Part shown: in pieces, positions 26,151 to 34,855 of the stretch
Layout: every line of letters begins with the position of its first letter
How positions within the stretch are numbered: position 1 is the stretch's first letter
Assembly: GCA_945890645.1 (NCBI GenBank)
Contig: CAMDCV010000009.1
Location: 45,240 to 109,239 of the forward strand
DNA from: Akkermansia muciniphila
GTDB lineage: Bacteria > Verrucomicrobiota > Verrucomicrobiia > Verrucomicrobiales > Akkermansiaceae
Direction of reading: 5' to 3'
Length of the DNA: 64,000 bases
The notes under the pieces: generated by a model
Database searches by the model: none
What the model was told of the DNA's origin: nothing
Seen by the model: the letters and a program-made list of their open reading frames with translations, nothing else
Translations under genes and position numbers: made by a program

Positions 26151-28205
26151 TTATGGGTTCGGCACGCCGGTGCTCAGATCAACGCGGAAGAACTTCTTGC
26201 CGGCTGGAGTCGGAACGGTAGCGGTAGCGTTGCCTGCTGCAGTCCAACTTCCGGGAAGGAGGGTGTCAGACTTGAAGATTGGCAGCGTGAGGACAGCGTT
26301 ACCACCAGGAGTTACTGGACCGATCATGAGACCAGTGCCACGAACATCCTGAATGCTATCGTTGTCATAAAGTGCGTTAAACAAGTTGGTGGCAGGAACT
26401 CCACCATGATTGGTGACGTTGTTTACACCAACTGTGAATCCGAGGTCAGCCAGAGCAGCCGTGCCTTCGAGTGTGTCATCAATGCCGTCACCGTCGGTGT
26501 CAACGATTTCAGCGGCAGGAGCAGCGCCTTGTAGAACGCCCGATTGGCTCAACTTAGTCCAACCAGCCGCCCAGTTGCCTTCGGGACCGAAAGCACCACG
26601 ATAGGAGACTTCCTTAGGAGCTCCACCGGAGACGGGTGAACTCAGAAGAGGTGAGCCAACAGCAGGAATTGGGTTGATTGCAACGATGTAGTTGTTGGTG
26701 CTAGCATTTGTTGTCACCGGATCACCAGATGTACGTGTATATGTTGTAAACATCGGGTTAGTGTTGACATCGCTATTGCCATTGATTGGATCACCAGCGA
26801 GATCGAAAATTGGATCGTATGGCTGAATCGCTGGATTGCCTTTTACATAACTCAAGTTGTCACCGGGGGTGCCACCACCAAATGAGCCAAAGGTGTTGTT
26901 TTCGATGACAAAATTGTTTCCAATACTTGAGGCAGGGCTATCGATGTATCTCACAACGCCTGCCGCAAAGTCGTGGAAAACGGAGTTGTAAACTTCGCCG
27001 TTGAAGAAGTCTTCTACGTTGAAGGCGTGATTACCTTTTTCCCAGTGAACTTGCGCAGTTCTATTGGTGATCTGCGAAAGGGTATTATTGGCACCAGCAC
27101 CAATGATGGTTGCATTGTAAATAACTGGTTTAGAGTGATGGAGCGTACCACCAGAGGATATGGTAGGATAACCACCAGACGTTCCGCCTACACCGTCCCA
27201 TTCTCCACCGCCGTCAGCATCGCCAGGATTCTGAATGCCGAACCAGAATTGGTTGGTGCCGCGATAGCCCTCGTCGATGTCAAAAATGTCATCTTGCACA
27301 AAAGCCACCACAATGTTGTTCGTGCTCACGCGACCACCAAAGAATTCTACACCGTCGTCTTTGTTGGCATAAATCTCAACATACTCAACGGTTGTTCCGG
27401 AGCCAACTCCACCGAGGGTCAGTCCATTGATTTCTTTACCTGTAGAAAATTCATATCCACCGTGACGAATCGAGCAGTAGCGAACTACACCGCTGTTGTC
27501 GTCATCTTTGCGGGGGAAATTGTTACTCACACCATACTGAATGGCGTCTGGAACACTATCTGAATCTGCTGATGGCGAACCATCAGGTTCGAAACCTTCA
27601 ATTCGTTGGGTGCCTGCGTTGACTCCAGATCCGTTAACGGTGGAAATGTAGGCTTGGCCGAGCAAAACGATACCGCCCCACAAACCTGCATCGGCAGAAG
27701 TAGGAGCAGGACCATCCACGAGATCTGAGTCGAACGGAGAATCACCATTGCCTGGCAGGGCTTCCCATTCGCGCACTGAGGTGAAAACGATAGGATTTGC
27801 AGCAGTACCATCGGCGATCAATTTGCCACCGCGGCAAGCCACGATGGAACCGACAAGGTCGTTCGTGGGGTCTGCATCGTTTCCAACGTTTGTGGTTGAG
27901 AAATAGACTTTTGTGCCCGGTTGAATCGTGAGTGTGGCACCGCGTGGGATGTAAAGTTTGTCAGTAACAAAATATGTATTGTCGCTTGTCCAAGTAACAT
28001 TGACTACGTTCGGGACTCCTGCCGTGTAATCACCTGCGATGACGCGGACGTTGGTTCCAAGACCACCGTCAATGCCGGCGTTGGTAGAGGCGAAACTGTC
28101 TTCGCTATATGCGCTATTTCCAATTACGTCAATGTCGGCAGCTTGAGCAGCCATCGGCGCGCAAAGGCCGATCAACGTGAGTATGAGGTTGTGTTTTGCT
28201 TTCAT
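26151..28205 (-). CDS. Large secreted beta-helix protein next to the TonB receptor
   Basis: I start at 28205 (MKAKHNLILTLIGLC), which opens a signal peptide ending in AQAAD; an upstream ATG at 28250 would add a hydrophilic extension. The 684-residue protein has a region with VTDKLYIPRGATLTIQPGTKVYF, then TSVREWEALPGNG, AGLWGGIVLLGQAYIS, VRYCSIRHGGYEF and EINGLTLGGVGSGTTVEYVEI. These are parallel beta-helix turns of a family I know as recurring beside large TonB-dependent receptors. A DTDGDGIDD calcium-type loop follows, and the tail ends GSWTAAGNATATVPTPAGKKFFRV. It may bind or process the receptor substrate at the cell surface. Its catalytic ability is unknown. A Pho-like site lies upstream at 28297-28314. 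Confidence 0.82.
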   Translation of the reverse strand: MKAKHNLILTLIGLCAPMAAQAADIDVIGNSAYSEDSFASTNAGIDGGLGTNVRVIAGDYTAGVPNVVNVTWTSDNTYFVTDKLYIPRGATLTIQPGTKVYFSTTNVGNDADPTNDLVGSIVACRGGKLIADGTAANPIVFTSVREWEALPGNGDSPFDSDLVDGPAPTSADAGLWGGIVLLGQAYISTVNGSGVNAGTQRIEGFEPDGSPSADSDSVPDAIQYGVSNNFPRKDDDNSGVVRYCSIRHGGYEFSTGKEINGLTLGGVGSGTTVEYVEIYANKDDGVEFFGGRVSTNNIVVAFVQDDIFDIDEGYRGTNQFWFGIQNPGDADGGGEWDGVGGTSGGYPTISSGGTLHHSKPVIYNATIIGAGANNTLSQITNRTAQVHWEKGNHAFNVEDFFNGEVYNSVFHDFAAGVVRYIDSPASSIGNNFVIENNTFGSFGGGTPGDNLSYVKGNPAIQPYDPIFDLAGDPINGNSDVNTNPMFTTYTRTSGDPVTTNASTNNYIVAINPIPAVGSPLLSSPVSGGAPKEVSYRGAFGPEGNWAAGWTKLSQSGVLQGAAPAAEIVDTDGDGIDDTLEGTAALADLGFTVGVNNVTNHGGVPATNLFNALYDNDSIQDVRGTGLMIGPVTPGGNAVLTLPIFKSDTLLPGSWTAAGNATATVPTPAGKKFFRVDLSTGVPNP

Positions 28206-28296
28206 AAGATTTGAATGATTTGTTTGTGTGTTGTGGTTAGCTCGTGCCAACGGCGCGAAGATGGTGGGTGGTTGCTAATTTGTCTTTCCTATCTTT

Positions 28297-28330
28297 GTAA
28301 CAGTCTCGTCACATGCCGCTATTTTGTCAC
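28297..28330 (-). promoter_or_regulatory. Pho-box-like repeats upstream of the secreted protein
   Basis: Read on the minus strand, 28314-28297 contains GTGAC and GTTAC units 11 bp apart, which is the Pho-box unit spacing. By my hand alignment, 11 of 18 positions match the E. coli PhoB consensus. A further TGTCAC lies at 28325-28330. The gene start is 92 bp downstream. The PhoB-type regulator itself is not in the window. Confidence 0.45.
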
Positions 28331-28335
28331 AATCG

Positions 28336-31300
28336 TTAGAACGACAACTGGATTTCCATCCAGTAGCTGCGTCCCGCGGATTCGCTGTCATAAATGCGGT
28401 TGTTGTAGAGATAAACGTCAGTGGCGTTGAACAGGTTTTTGATGCCACCTTTAATGAGGTAGCCGACCGATTCCGTCTCAATTAATTTCGAGAGCACCAA
28501 ATCAAAAGTATGCACGGGGTCACGAGTAACCTCGAAATCCTCAGGCGTAAGTTTAAGGATTACAGGGTAGTCACCATTGTAGTTGTAAATCAAGTTGGCA
28601 TTGAGTTTCCAAGGCTCATAGGTGTAACCTAAGTTAAGATTCGCTAAATAAGTTGGTTGATAAGGTAGTTGACTGTTAACTGCCACGCCTATGCCGTTTT
28701 GCACGTAAACATAATCGAGAGAAGCATCAATGTAGGTGAAATTGCCCCTTAAGGAAAAAGGCCCCATTTCCGTAATTTCTGCTTCCAACTCAATGCCATT
28801 AATAGAGGAGCTGAAATCTTCTTTGACTCCCTGGGGACTTGTATAGGAGTCAGCATAAACAAGGGTGCCATTTTCAAAGAATGAGACCAGCGGGCGCAAA
28901 AGATTTTTGTGGAACAAAGACATACGAATACTTGAAAACTCACTCGTCTGCCATGTTATCGCCAAGTCAAAATTATCAATGTCCGTCTGACCTAACGTGT
29001 TGTTACCACGGCGACCAAGACCGGTGGATTGGTCGAGCGTCTGCGAAGGGATAAATTCCCAGAACGTCGGACGCGCCACCGTCTGCGACCAAGCCACCAT
29101 GAATGACAATTTATCACTAAAAATCGAGGTTCCCGCACTAACAGAGGGAAGAATCGCCTCTTGCGGATCACGATTTTCCCAGCCATTGGCTTCGATCTCC
29201 TCGTCGGAAAATGTGGAGTAAGGCGAAGCAAGAATGTCAATATCGTAGGACTCTTCTTCGAAGCGCACACCACCGGTCACATACGATTTGCCCATGCGTA
29301 GCATAGTGCTGTAGAAATAGGCTTTTTGCTCAAGGCGAGTATCGATGTTTTCGAGACCATTTAACGTCAGAGTATTCGCATAAAATGGACCGGAATCGTA
29401 AGTACCGTTAAAGTAGTCGGAAATCAATGTCGGGTCATTGGCAAACTGCTCGCCCAAACCACCAGGCCCCGCGAGTGAGCCCGGGGGAAATCCTGGGGTA
29501 GAATCCGAATTCAGGCTCAGGCCGAGGTCGTATTGCCTTGCCGTTGTCTTCCGTTCCTTATCGAAGGTAGAGGCACCAAAACCGAATTCAATGTAATGCT
29601 CATCATCGTCGTCAGAGAAATAATACGGAACAGCCGCAGACATTTGGCGGTTTTGTGCTTCCTCCGTAGTTTTCTCAGTTCGCCTTGTAGATCTCTGTTT
29701 GCCGGGTACCGAACCGCTGTAGTTTCCGTGCTCTAATGTTTCAACGGGTGGGCGCGTATCATCGGGAACAACGGTATTAGCAGCATTAAAGTTATCGTAA
29801 AGCCTTTTGGTATTTGGGCGTGCATACATGGGCTCTTTGATGGTTTCCCATGTGTAGCTTTCAGGGTCGGGCAAGCGTAAAAAACGGGCGTAATTTACCG
29901 CCTGAGCTGCCAAAATCGCCTCCGATTGCGCAATTACTCCACTGAGTGCCTCTGAAGAGAAATCTAAAACACCATATTCAAAGTGCGTGCTGTGTGGTCG
30001 GTTCTCGACCGCATTGCTATTGGTAAATCCCCAGTCGATCTTAATTCCGCGATCGTGCAAGCGGTGAGTGCCATTCATTTGGAAGATCTCCAAGTCGCGC
30101 TCCAACGGCGTAATATCCCAGGCCGCTCCGTAATAAATCGCGTCCGGACCATAATCATTCAATGGATTGATGCTGGAGTTCTTCAAGTGACTTCCATAAT
30201 TAAGGTTTTCCTCGTCATCGATAATATTTGTCGAATTGCTAACTTTATCGCCTGCGATATGCTTGTTGAAATAAGTCGCTGTTACCGTGTTGTGCTCATT
30301 GATCTCAAGCGAAGCAGATAAGTAGGCGGCCCATTCGACGTTGCGGCTGTATTCTTCACGCATAAACTCACGTGTTTGGTTCGTCACTGGTGTCGAGTCT
30401 GATGAATCATATGACTTCTGGCTGAAAGCTGTCATAAGACCAAGACGCATTTTATTCGGTAACTCGAATGTCTCGCCGTAGGTCAAAGACTGCGAATACT
30501 CCATGCTCGAATTCGTTTCTTTGGGCTTCAAATTTTGTGAGTCATGCATGGTTTTCCATAACTCTGTTGTCTCCGAATTCGGCAAATCGGCGGGATTGAT
30601 GAAGCCATCTTCATTTTCTAATACGTCCGGCATTGGTTTGCCGATGTCGCCGAAGAAACCTAACGAACTTTCCGAGCGAGTGAAAATTTTGTCTTCTAAA
30701 GCGTCATTGTAGCTGACCTTGGTGCTAATCTGTAGAATCCGCTCTTCTGGCATCGTGCGGGTAATAATGTCGATCGCACCACCGCCGAAGTCACCCGGCA
30801 AATTGGGAGAATAGGTTTTATCCACTCGGATCTGCTCGATCGAACTTGTAGGGAAAAGGTCGAGCTGAACTGCTTTGCGTGAAGGATCAGCACTCGCAAT
30901 CTGGCCTCCATTAAAAGTGGTCGTTACGTAGCGGTCGGCGAGACCGCGCACCACGGCATACTTGCCATCGACGATGTTCGCACCCGATACTTTAGCGATC
31001 GCCTCACCAGCATCACTGACGTTATTTTTGGTAAACTCCTCACGTCCCATGGTAGCCGTGAGCTTGGGAGCTTCCATGTTAATGGTGAGATTGAAGTCGC
31101 CTTGGTTGCCTTCTTGGAATTCTCCCACCACGGTCTCTTCCTCCAGCATTGTCTCTTCCGATTCGCCATCCGCAGCTTTGACTTTGAGCACGATATTGAT
31201 GGTCAACTTTTGCCCCGGCAATGCCGTCGCGCTTTGTGTGTTGCTGGTAAAACCAAGCTTAGATGCCTCGATGGTGATATTTCCCGAAGCAACTGCAGAG

Positions 31301-31731
31301 AAAGTAAATACACCCTCGGCATTGGTTTCGACTGATTTTCCCGTGCCAACAATTTCCACAATGGCTCCTGCCACCGGATCGAGTTTGTCATTGGAAACTT
31401 CACCTATGATTTCACAAAACCCTTGAGGCACAGGGATCATCACAGGAGGAGGAAGGTCTGGTAATGCATCGACCGGCGCGATGACATTTCGTACCATGCG
31501 ATTTCCTGCCAAGGCTTGACCTTGCTTTTGGTAGGCCTCGACCAAGGTTTTGCCCGACCACTGCGGCTTGATGCCCCAGGATTCCGCAGCCAAAATACCA
31601 GCGCGCTCAGGAATCCAGCCCCATTCGTCCGCCAAGCTACCCGATTGGGCGCGAGCCGAGGCTGTGACGCACACGAAGCCTAGGCAAATCAGGGTTAGGA
31701 TTCGGGACAAACGCAGGAAAAATGTATTCAT
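28336..31731 (-). CDS. Large TonB-dependent receptor with carboxypeptidase-like domain
   Basis: The 1131-residue outer-membrane receptor has a signal peptide (ASARAQSG), then a variable segment to about residue 100. A carboxypeptidase regulatory-like beta-sandwich follows (about 105-185, GEVSNDKLDPVAGAIVEIVGTGKSVETNAEGVFTF). The plug is at about 220-330 (DAGEAIAKVSGANIVDGKYAVVRGLADRYVTTTFNGG, SIEQIRVDKTYSPNLPGDFGGGAIDI). A long barrel ends in the aromatic YWMEIQLSF. The plug type VRGLxDRYxxxxxNG is common in receptors of proteobacteria and PVC bacteria for carbohydrates or phosphorylated compounds. It is followed by the secreted beta-helix protein and the TonB2-type machinery in the same direction. 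This suggests one dedicated import pathway. The substrate is unknown. Confidence 0.93.
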   Translation of the reverse strand: MNTFFLRLSRILTLICLGFVCVTASARAQSGSLADEWGWIPERAGILAAESWGIKPQWSGKTLVEAYQKQGQALAGNRMVRNVIAPVDALPDLPPPVMIPVPQGFCEIIGEVSNDKLDPVAGAIVEIVGTGKSVETNAEGVFTFSAVASGNITIEASKLGFTSNTQSATALPGQKLTINIVLKVKAADGESEETMLEEETVVGEFQEGNQGDFNLTINMEAPKLTATMGREEFTKNNVSDAGEAIAKVSGANIVDGKYAVVRGLADRYVTTTFNGGQIASADPSRKAVQLDLFPTSSIEQIRVDKTYSPNLPGDFGGGAIDIITRTMPEERILQISTKVSYNDALEDKIFTRSESSLGFFGDIGKPMPDVLENEDGFINPADLPNSETTELWKTMHDSQNLKPKETNSSMEYSQSLTYGETFELPNKMRLGLMTAFSQKSYDSSDSTPVTNQTREFMREEYSRNVEWAAYLSASLEINEHNTVTATYFNKHIAGDKVSNSTNIIDDEENLNYGSHLKNSSINPLNDYGPDAIYYGAAWDITPLERDLEIFQMNGTHRLHDRGIKIDWGFTNSNAVENRPHSTHFEYGVLDFSSEALSGVIAQSEAILAAQAVNYARFLRLPDPESYTWETIKEPMYARPNTKRLYDNFNAANTVVPDDTRPPVETLEHGNYSGSVPGKQRSTRRTEKTTEEAQNRQMSAAVPYYFSDDDDEHYIEFGFGASTFDKERKTTARQYDLGLSLNSDSTPGFPPGSLAGPGGLGEQFANDPTLISDYFNGTYDSGPFYANTLTLNGLENIDTRLEQKAYFYSTMLRMGKSYVTGGVRFEEESYDIDILASPYSTFSDEEIEANGWENRDPQEAILPSVSAGTSIFSDKLSFMVAWSQTVARPTFWEFIPSQTLDQSTGLGRRGNNTLGQTDIDNFDLAITWQTSEFSSIRMSLFHKNLLRPLVSFFENGTLVYADSYTSPQGVKEDFSSSINGIELEAEITEMGPFSLRGNFTYIDASLDYVYVQNGIGVAVNSQLPYQPTYLANLNLGYTYEPWKLNANLIYNYNGDYPVILKLTPEDFEVTRDPVHTFDLVLSKLIETESVGYLIKGGIKNLFNATDVYLYNNRIYDSESAGRSYWMEIQLSF

Positions 31732-31822
31732 TCAGAAAATGGGGATAACCGCAGCAACCAGTGTCGCGTGCGGAGCCAGGCCGTAATTAGGTGAGCAGGA
31801 CCGCAATCAGAATATTGCTTCT

Positions 31823-31840
31823 GTGACACATTCGTAACTT
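31823..31840 (-). promoter_or_regulatory. Pho-box-like site upstream of the large TonB-dependent receptor
   Basis: Minus-strand reading of these 18 bases contains GTTAC and GTCAC units exactly 11 bp apart with the AAT spacer. By hand alignment, 12 of 18 positions match the E. coli Pho box (CTGTCATAAATCTGTCAC). It lies about 92 bp before the receptor start at 31731 and could also serve the divergent ketosynthase gene. The assignment is from pattern matching only. Confidence 0.5.
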
Positions 31841-31892
31841 TGGCGCAGATGGGGTTGTCAAATGGCCGACGAAATCGCCTCAAAAAAGGGTT

Positions 31893-33065
31893 TTGTTTGA
31901 CAGCGTGACGAGTATGTCACCAATTTCCCACTCACCTATGTCTTATCTGATTCGCGGTCTTGGCGCACTTTCCGCCCTTGGAGAAACAGTCTCCGCGCAT
32001 CGCCATGCCCTGCTCTCTTCTTCCCTACCCTTTCGTCCATTAGGGGAATTGATGGACTGCGATTACCCGGAAGTGCCCGCCGCTTGGATTCAAAATCGCG
32101 CGTTACTCAACCATCGCAAGTGGTCGCCGGCAGCGATGGCGGCCCTACATGTCGCCCGACAAGCCATCACAGCCTCGGGCTGGTCGGAAGAAGAACTGCG
32201 TGACGCCGTGGTCATCCTCGGCACCTCTCGCGGCGGTGCGGCCGGTTGGCTGGAACCTTGGCCGAAACGTCGGGGCTTTCCACTCATGCAGGCCAGCAAT
32301 GCCATGCACGGCGAAGCCGCCGCGGCCATCAGCATCGAACTCGGTATCCGCGGCGCGTATCAAGTGATCGCCACCGGTTGCTCGGCGGGGTTGGACGCTC
32401 TGGGCATCGCGTCCATGCACCTGCAATGCGGCATGGCCGACCGCGCGTTAGTGGTAGCCGTCGATCTACCCTTAGTGAAAATTTTGTTAGATAGCTACGC
32501 ATCGACAGGGATTCTGACAAAAAATGGCCGCAACGATCCCTACCACCCTGAAACGACAGGTATTTTTCCTGCGGAAGCCGCCGCCGCGCTGACCTTGGAA
32601 AAAAACGAGGCATCGCGAGGCGTCCACCTGCGCGGGTATCTCGCCAACTCCGATGCTGCCGATCCTCTTTCGCTGTCACCCGCCAGCGGACAATTGGTGG
32701 CCTTACTCGAAAAAGCCCGCCAACAATTCGGCGAACCCACTGCGCTCAGCCCACACGCGACAGGCACCGCATCGCACGCACTCGCGGAACCGAAGTGTCT
32801 CGCCGCCGCCTTCCCAGATCAAAAACCCAGCCTGCATCTGCTCAAGCCGTTTCTCGGTCACGGCATCGGCGCGGGTTCGCTTTTAGAAACCGTGCTGCTC
32901 TGCGACTTCTTGGAACGCAAAGAACTCCCTGCAAACCTCCCCCATTTGCACGCACCCGCTGGGTTTTCTCTGCCCGATGCAGTTACGCCCTGTCACGGCA
33001 CGGTTTGGAAAATCGCCGCCTCACTGGGAGGCCACAATTCTTTGGTTGCGCTGGAGAATTGTTAG
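31893..33065 (+). CDS. Lone beta-ketoacyl synthase (KAS I/II-like)
   Basis: The 390-residue protein has the thiolase-fold condensing-enzyme motifs in order. The active-site cysteine is in ATGCSAGLDALG (near residue 162), the first histidine in SPHATGTASHALAEP, and the lysine and second histidine in LLKPFLGHGIGAGSLLE. GRNDPYHPETTGIFPAEAAAALTLEK matches the KAS glycine-rich segment. It carries out decarboxylative condensation of acyl-ACP with malonyl-ACP. There is no adjacent ACP, reductase or acyltransferase, so it is not part of a visible fatty-acid or polyketide cluster. Alternative starts at 31914 and 31938 exist; I use the first ATG. The upstream spacer also carries the Pho-like site. Replacement of the usual THGTGT by SPHATGT is a small deviation. 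Confidence 0.85.
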   Translation: MFDSVTSMSPISHSPMSYLIRGLGALSALGETVSAHRHALLSSSLPFRPLGELMDCDYPEVPAAWIQNRALLNHRKWSPAAMAALHVARQAITASGWSEEELRDAVVILGTSRGGAAGWLEPWPKRRGFPLMQASNAMHGEAAAAISIELGIRGAYQVIATGCSAGLDALGIASMHLQCGMADRALVVAVDLPLVKILLDSYASTGILTKNGRNDPYHPETTGIFPAEAAAALTLEKNEASRGVHLRGYLANSDAADPLSLSPASGQLVALLEKARQQFGEPTALSPHATGTASHALAEPKCLAAAFPDQKPSLHLLKPFLGHGIGAGSLLETVLLCDFLERKELPANLPHLHAPAGFSLPDAVTPCHGTVWKIAASLGGHNSLVALENC

Positions 33066-33075
33066 AAATGAGCGT

Positions 33076-34182
33076 CTACTCCACTTTGAGCTCCAATCCC
33101 GCTGTGAACTGGGAAAATTGGTGCTTCAGGGCGTCGTTCCACATGTTTTTTTCTTTCGCGGCCGTTTGCCATGCGATTGCGGCGGACTTGCATTGTTCTA
33201 ACAGTTTCGCGGAACCAGGTTGGTCTTTCCACAGCGAAGGTGGATATTTTTTCATAAAGGTAATCAACGAATCGTTAGGGATTTTTTCGGCGTCCGCTTT
33301 TTTGAAAGCGGCAGGGACCACCTTATCGAGCTCGGCTTGTGTGACCTTGGGCGACGTCGCAGGCTTGGTCGTAGTTTTGGAGCTGGGAGATTTGTTCGGA
33401 ATTTGATTCAAGTTTTTCCAGGCATCGCTGATGACCACTGGTTCGGTCGCGGATTCCCCGGGGAGGCCCGTGGCGAGCTGGAAGCATTGTTTGGCGAGAT
33501 TCCATGCCCCTGACGAAATCGAATGTCCCACATCCGGCCATGTTCCGCCGATGTAGCAGAAACCCTTTTGATCGATATCTTTTTGAAAGCGACCATACCA
33601 CTCGAGCCTGCCAAACGGCGCTTCGGGAAATGATTTGCCCGTATCCTTTTCCCCGCAGGATATCGCGAAAGGAATTTTTTTCGCAGCGGCGCTGATCTCG
33701 CCATAATTGTCTGTCGCCCAGGTGCCACCCGAGTGCGCGGAGACACCGCAAACGAGTTTGGGATGCAACATGGTGAAGCGATGCGTGAACTGACAACCGC
33801 CCGAAAAGCCGTGGAGAAACATTTGGTCGTGCAGCTTGTATGATTTTTTGAGCGTCTCAAAAAGTGCCATGAGTTTTTCCGCGTGGATGCCATCGCCATT
33901 TTGGTAAGGACGCTCCCCCTTTGTTTCGAACGAGGGTCCGATCACAATCACGTCCCCGCGTTTCGCCCAATCTTTCATGCCAGCGGCGCCATTGCCTTTA
34001 CCGCCGGCGCCGTGCACCCCGACTACCAGCTGATACGTCTTCGCAGGGTCGATGACGTCAGGCGTATAGACATAGCAGTCCATGTCTTGTTTGTCTTTGA
34101 TCACGCTCTCGGCGGCAAATCCACTGGCGCCACACAAGATAAGAATGACGATCGCTAAAGTTCTACCAATGGCGAATCTCAT
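33076..34182 (-). CDS. Secreted alpha/beta hydrolase (PHB-depolymerase/LpqC-like)
   Basis: I start at 34182 because it opens a signal peptide (RTLAIVILILCGASGFAAE). The 368-residue product has a lipase-type hydrolase: oxyanion segment LVVGVHGAGGKGN, nucleophile elbow HGFSGGCQF, and a histidine in WPDVGHSI. The fold resembles secreted esterases of the poly(3-hydroxyalkanoate) depolymerase group. After about residue 250 there is a low-complexity Ser/Lys/Thr linker (NKSPSSKTTTKPATSPK), then a short C-terminal helical domain rich in Lys and Ala. The natural substrate is unknown. Its stop lies 10 bp from the convergent ketosynthase stop. Confidence 0.85.
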   Translation of the reverse strand: MRFAIGRTLAIVILILCGASGFAAESVIKDKQDMDCYVYTPDVIDPAKTYQLVVGVHGAGGKGNGAAGMKDWAKRGDVIVIGPSFETKGERPYQNGDGIHAEKLMALFETLKKSYKLHDQMFLHGFSGGCQFTHRFTMLHPKLVCGVSAHSGGTWATDNYGEISAAAKKIPFAISCGEKDTGKSFPEAPFGRLEWYGRFQKDIDQKGFCYIGGTWPDVGHSISSGAWNLAKQCFQLATGLPGESATEPVVISDAWKNLNQIPNKSPSSKTTTKPATSPKVTQAELDKVVPAAFKKADAEKIPNDSLITFMKKYPPSLWKDQPGSAKLLEQCKSAAIAWQTAAKEKNMWNDALKHQFSQFTAGLELKVE

Positions 34183-34339
34183 GGAAAAGGAATTTGTGGA
34201 GTAAAACATTACGGGGAATTGGGCGTGGCCACTCCTAACCATACGACGCACGACTCACAAAACTCTCACACGAGTTTGCGCAAATCACAGTGCAATCGCT
34301 ATTCCGCAATTATGAGAAGGCCCTTGGGAAAATCCACCC

Positions 34340-34711
34340 TTACTGGAATTTGCCACTGATAAACTCCACGAGCCTTTCATCGCTCATTTTATTCGTAGTA
34401 CATTCCTTAGTAACCGTATTTTTGAACTGGGGCGTTTCTGCCAAGTAATGAATAAATTGCTCCTGAATCGTGCCGGTTCCGGTCAGGTGTATTTCATCAG
34501 CGTTTTGCATGTGACTCGTGATTTCCTTGAAAAATTGCGTTTGCAAAGTTCGCTGCTGATTATGCAGGGCGTTCTCGTTGGAGTTTCCCTCTGCACCCGG
34601 ATTTTTCACATGTCCGATGACGGAAAATTCTTCGGTGTTGGCGTGGCCGATGATGGTGGCATGATGGTTGTCCATCCAAACGCCGAACTGCTTCTTATGA
34701 TTTACTGACAT
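34340..34711 (-). CDS. Small conserved protein, eRF1-domain-like family
   Basis: The 123-residue protein begins KKQFGVWMDNHHATIIGHAN, with a central ADEIHLTGTGTIQEQFIHYLAET and a C-terminal MSDERLVEFIS. I recognise a family of small proteins in Bacteroidetes and PVC bacteria with the N-terminal pattern K..GVWxDH..A and a later GP/GTG..K..F segment. It resembles the third domain of peptide-release-factor (eRF1/Pelota) relatives. The role is unknown, possibly in ribosome stress. It is divergent from the PVC cytochrome gene that starts at 34856. Confidence 0.6.
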   Translation of the reverse strand: MSVNHKKQFGVWMDNHHATIIGHANTEEFSVIGHVKNPGAEGNSNENALHNQQRTLQTQFFKEITSHMQNADEIHLTGTGTIQEQFIHYLAETPQFKNTVTKECTTNKMSDERLVEFISGKFQ

Positions 34712-34855
34712 TCTGCAATCTGTCGCAGGATCATCCTAATAGCGAATTTTCTTTTGAGCTCATGCCATAAGAAGAAGGGGTTTCCCACCCCTTTCTTCGA
34801 AATCTCCTGCGAGAACCTCGTTATTTTGTTCGTATCTCTACCAACTTTGACAACA

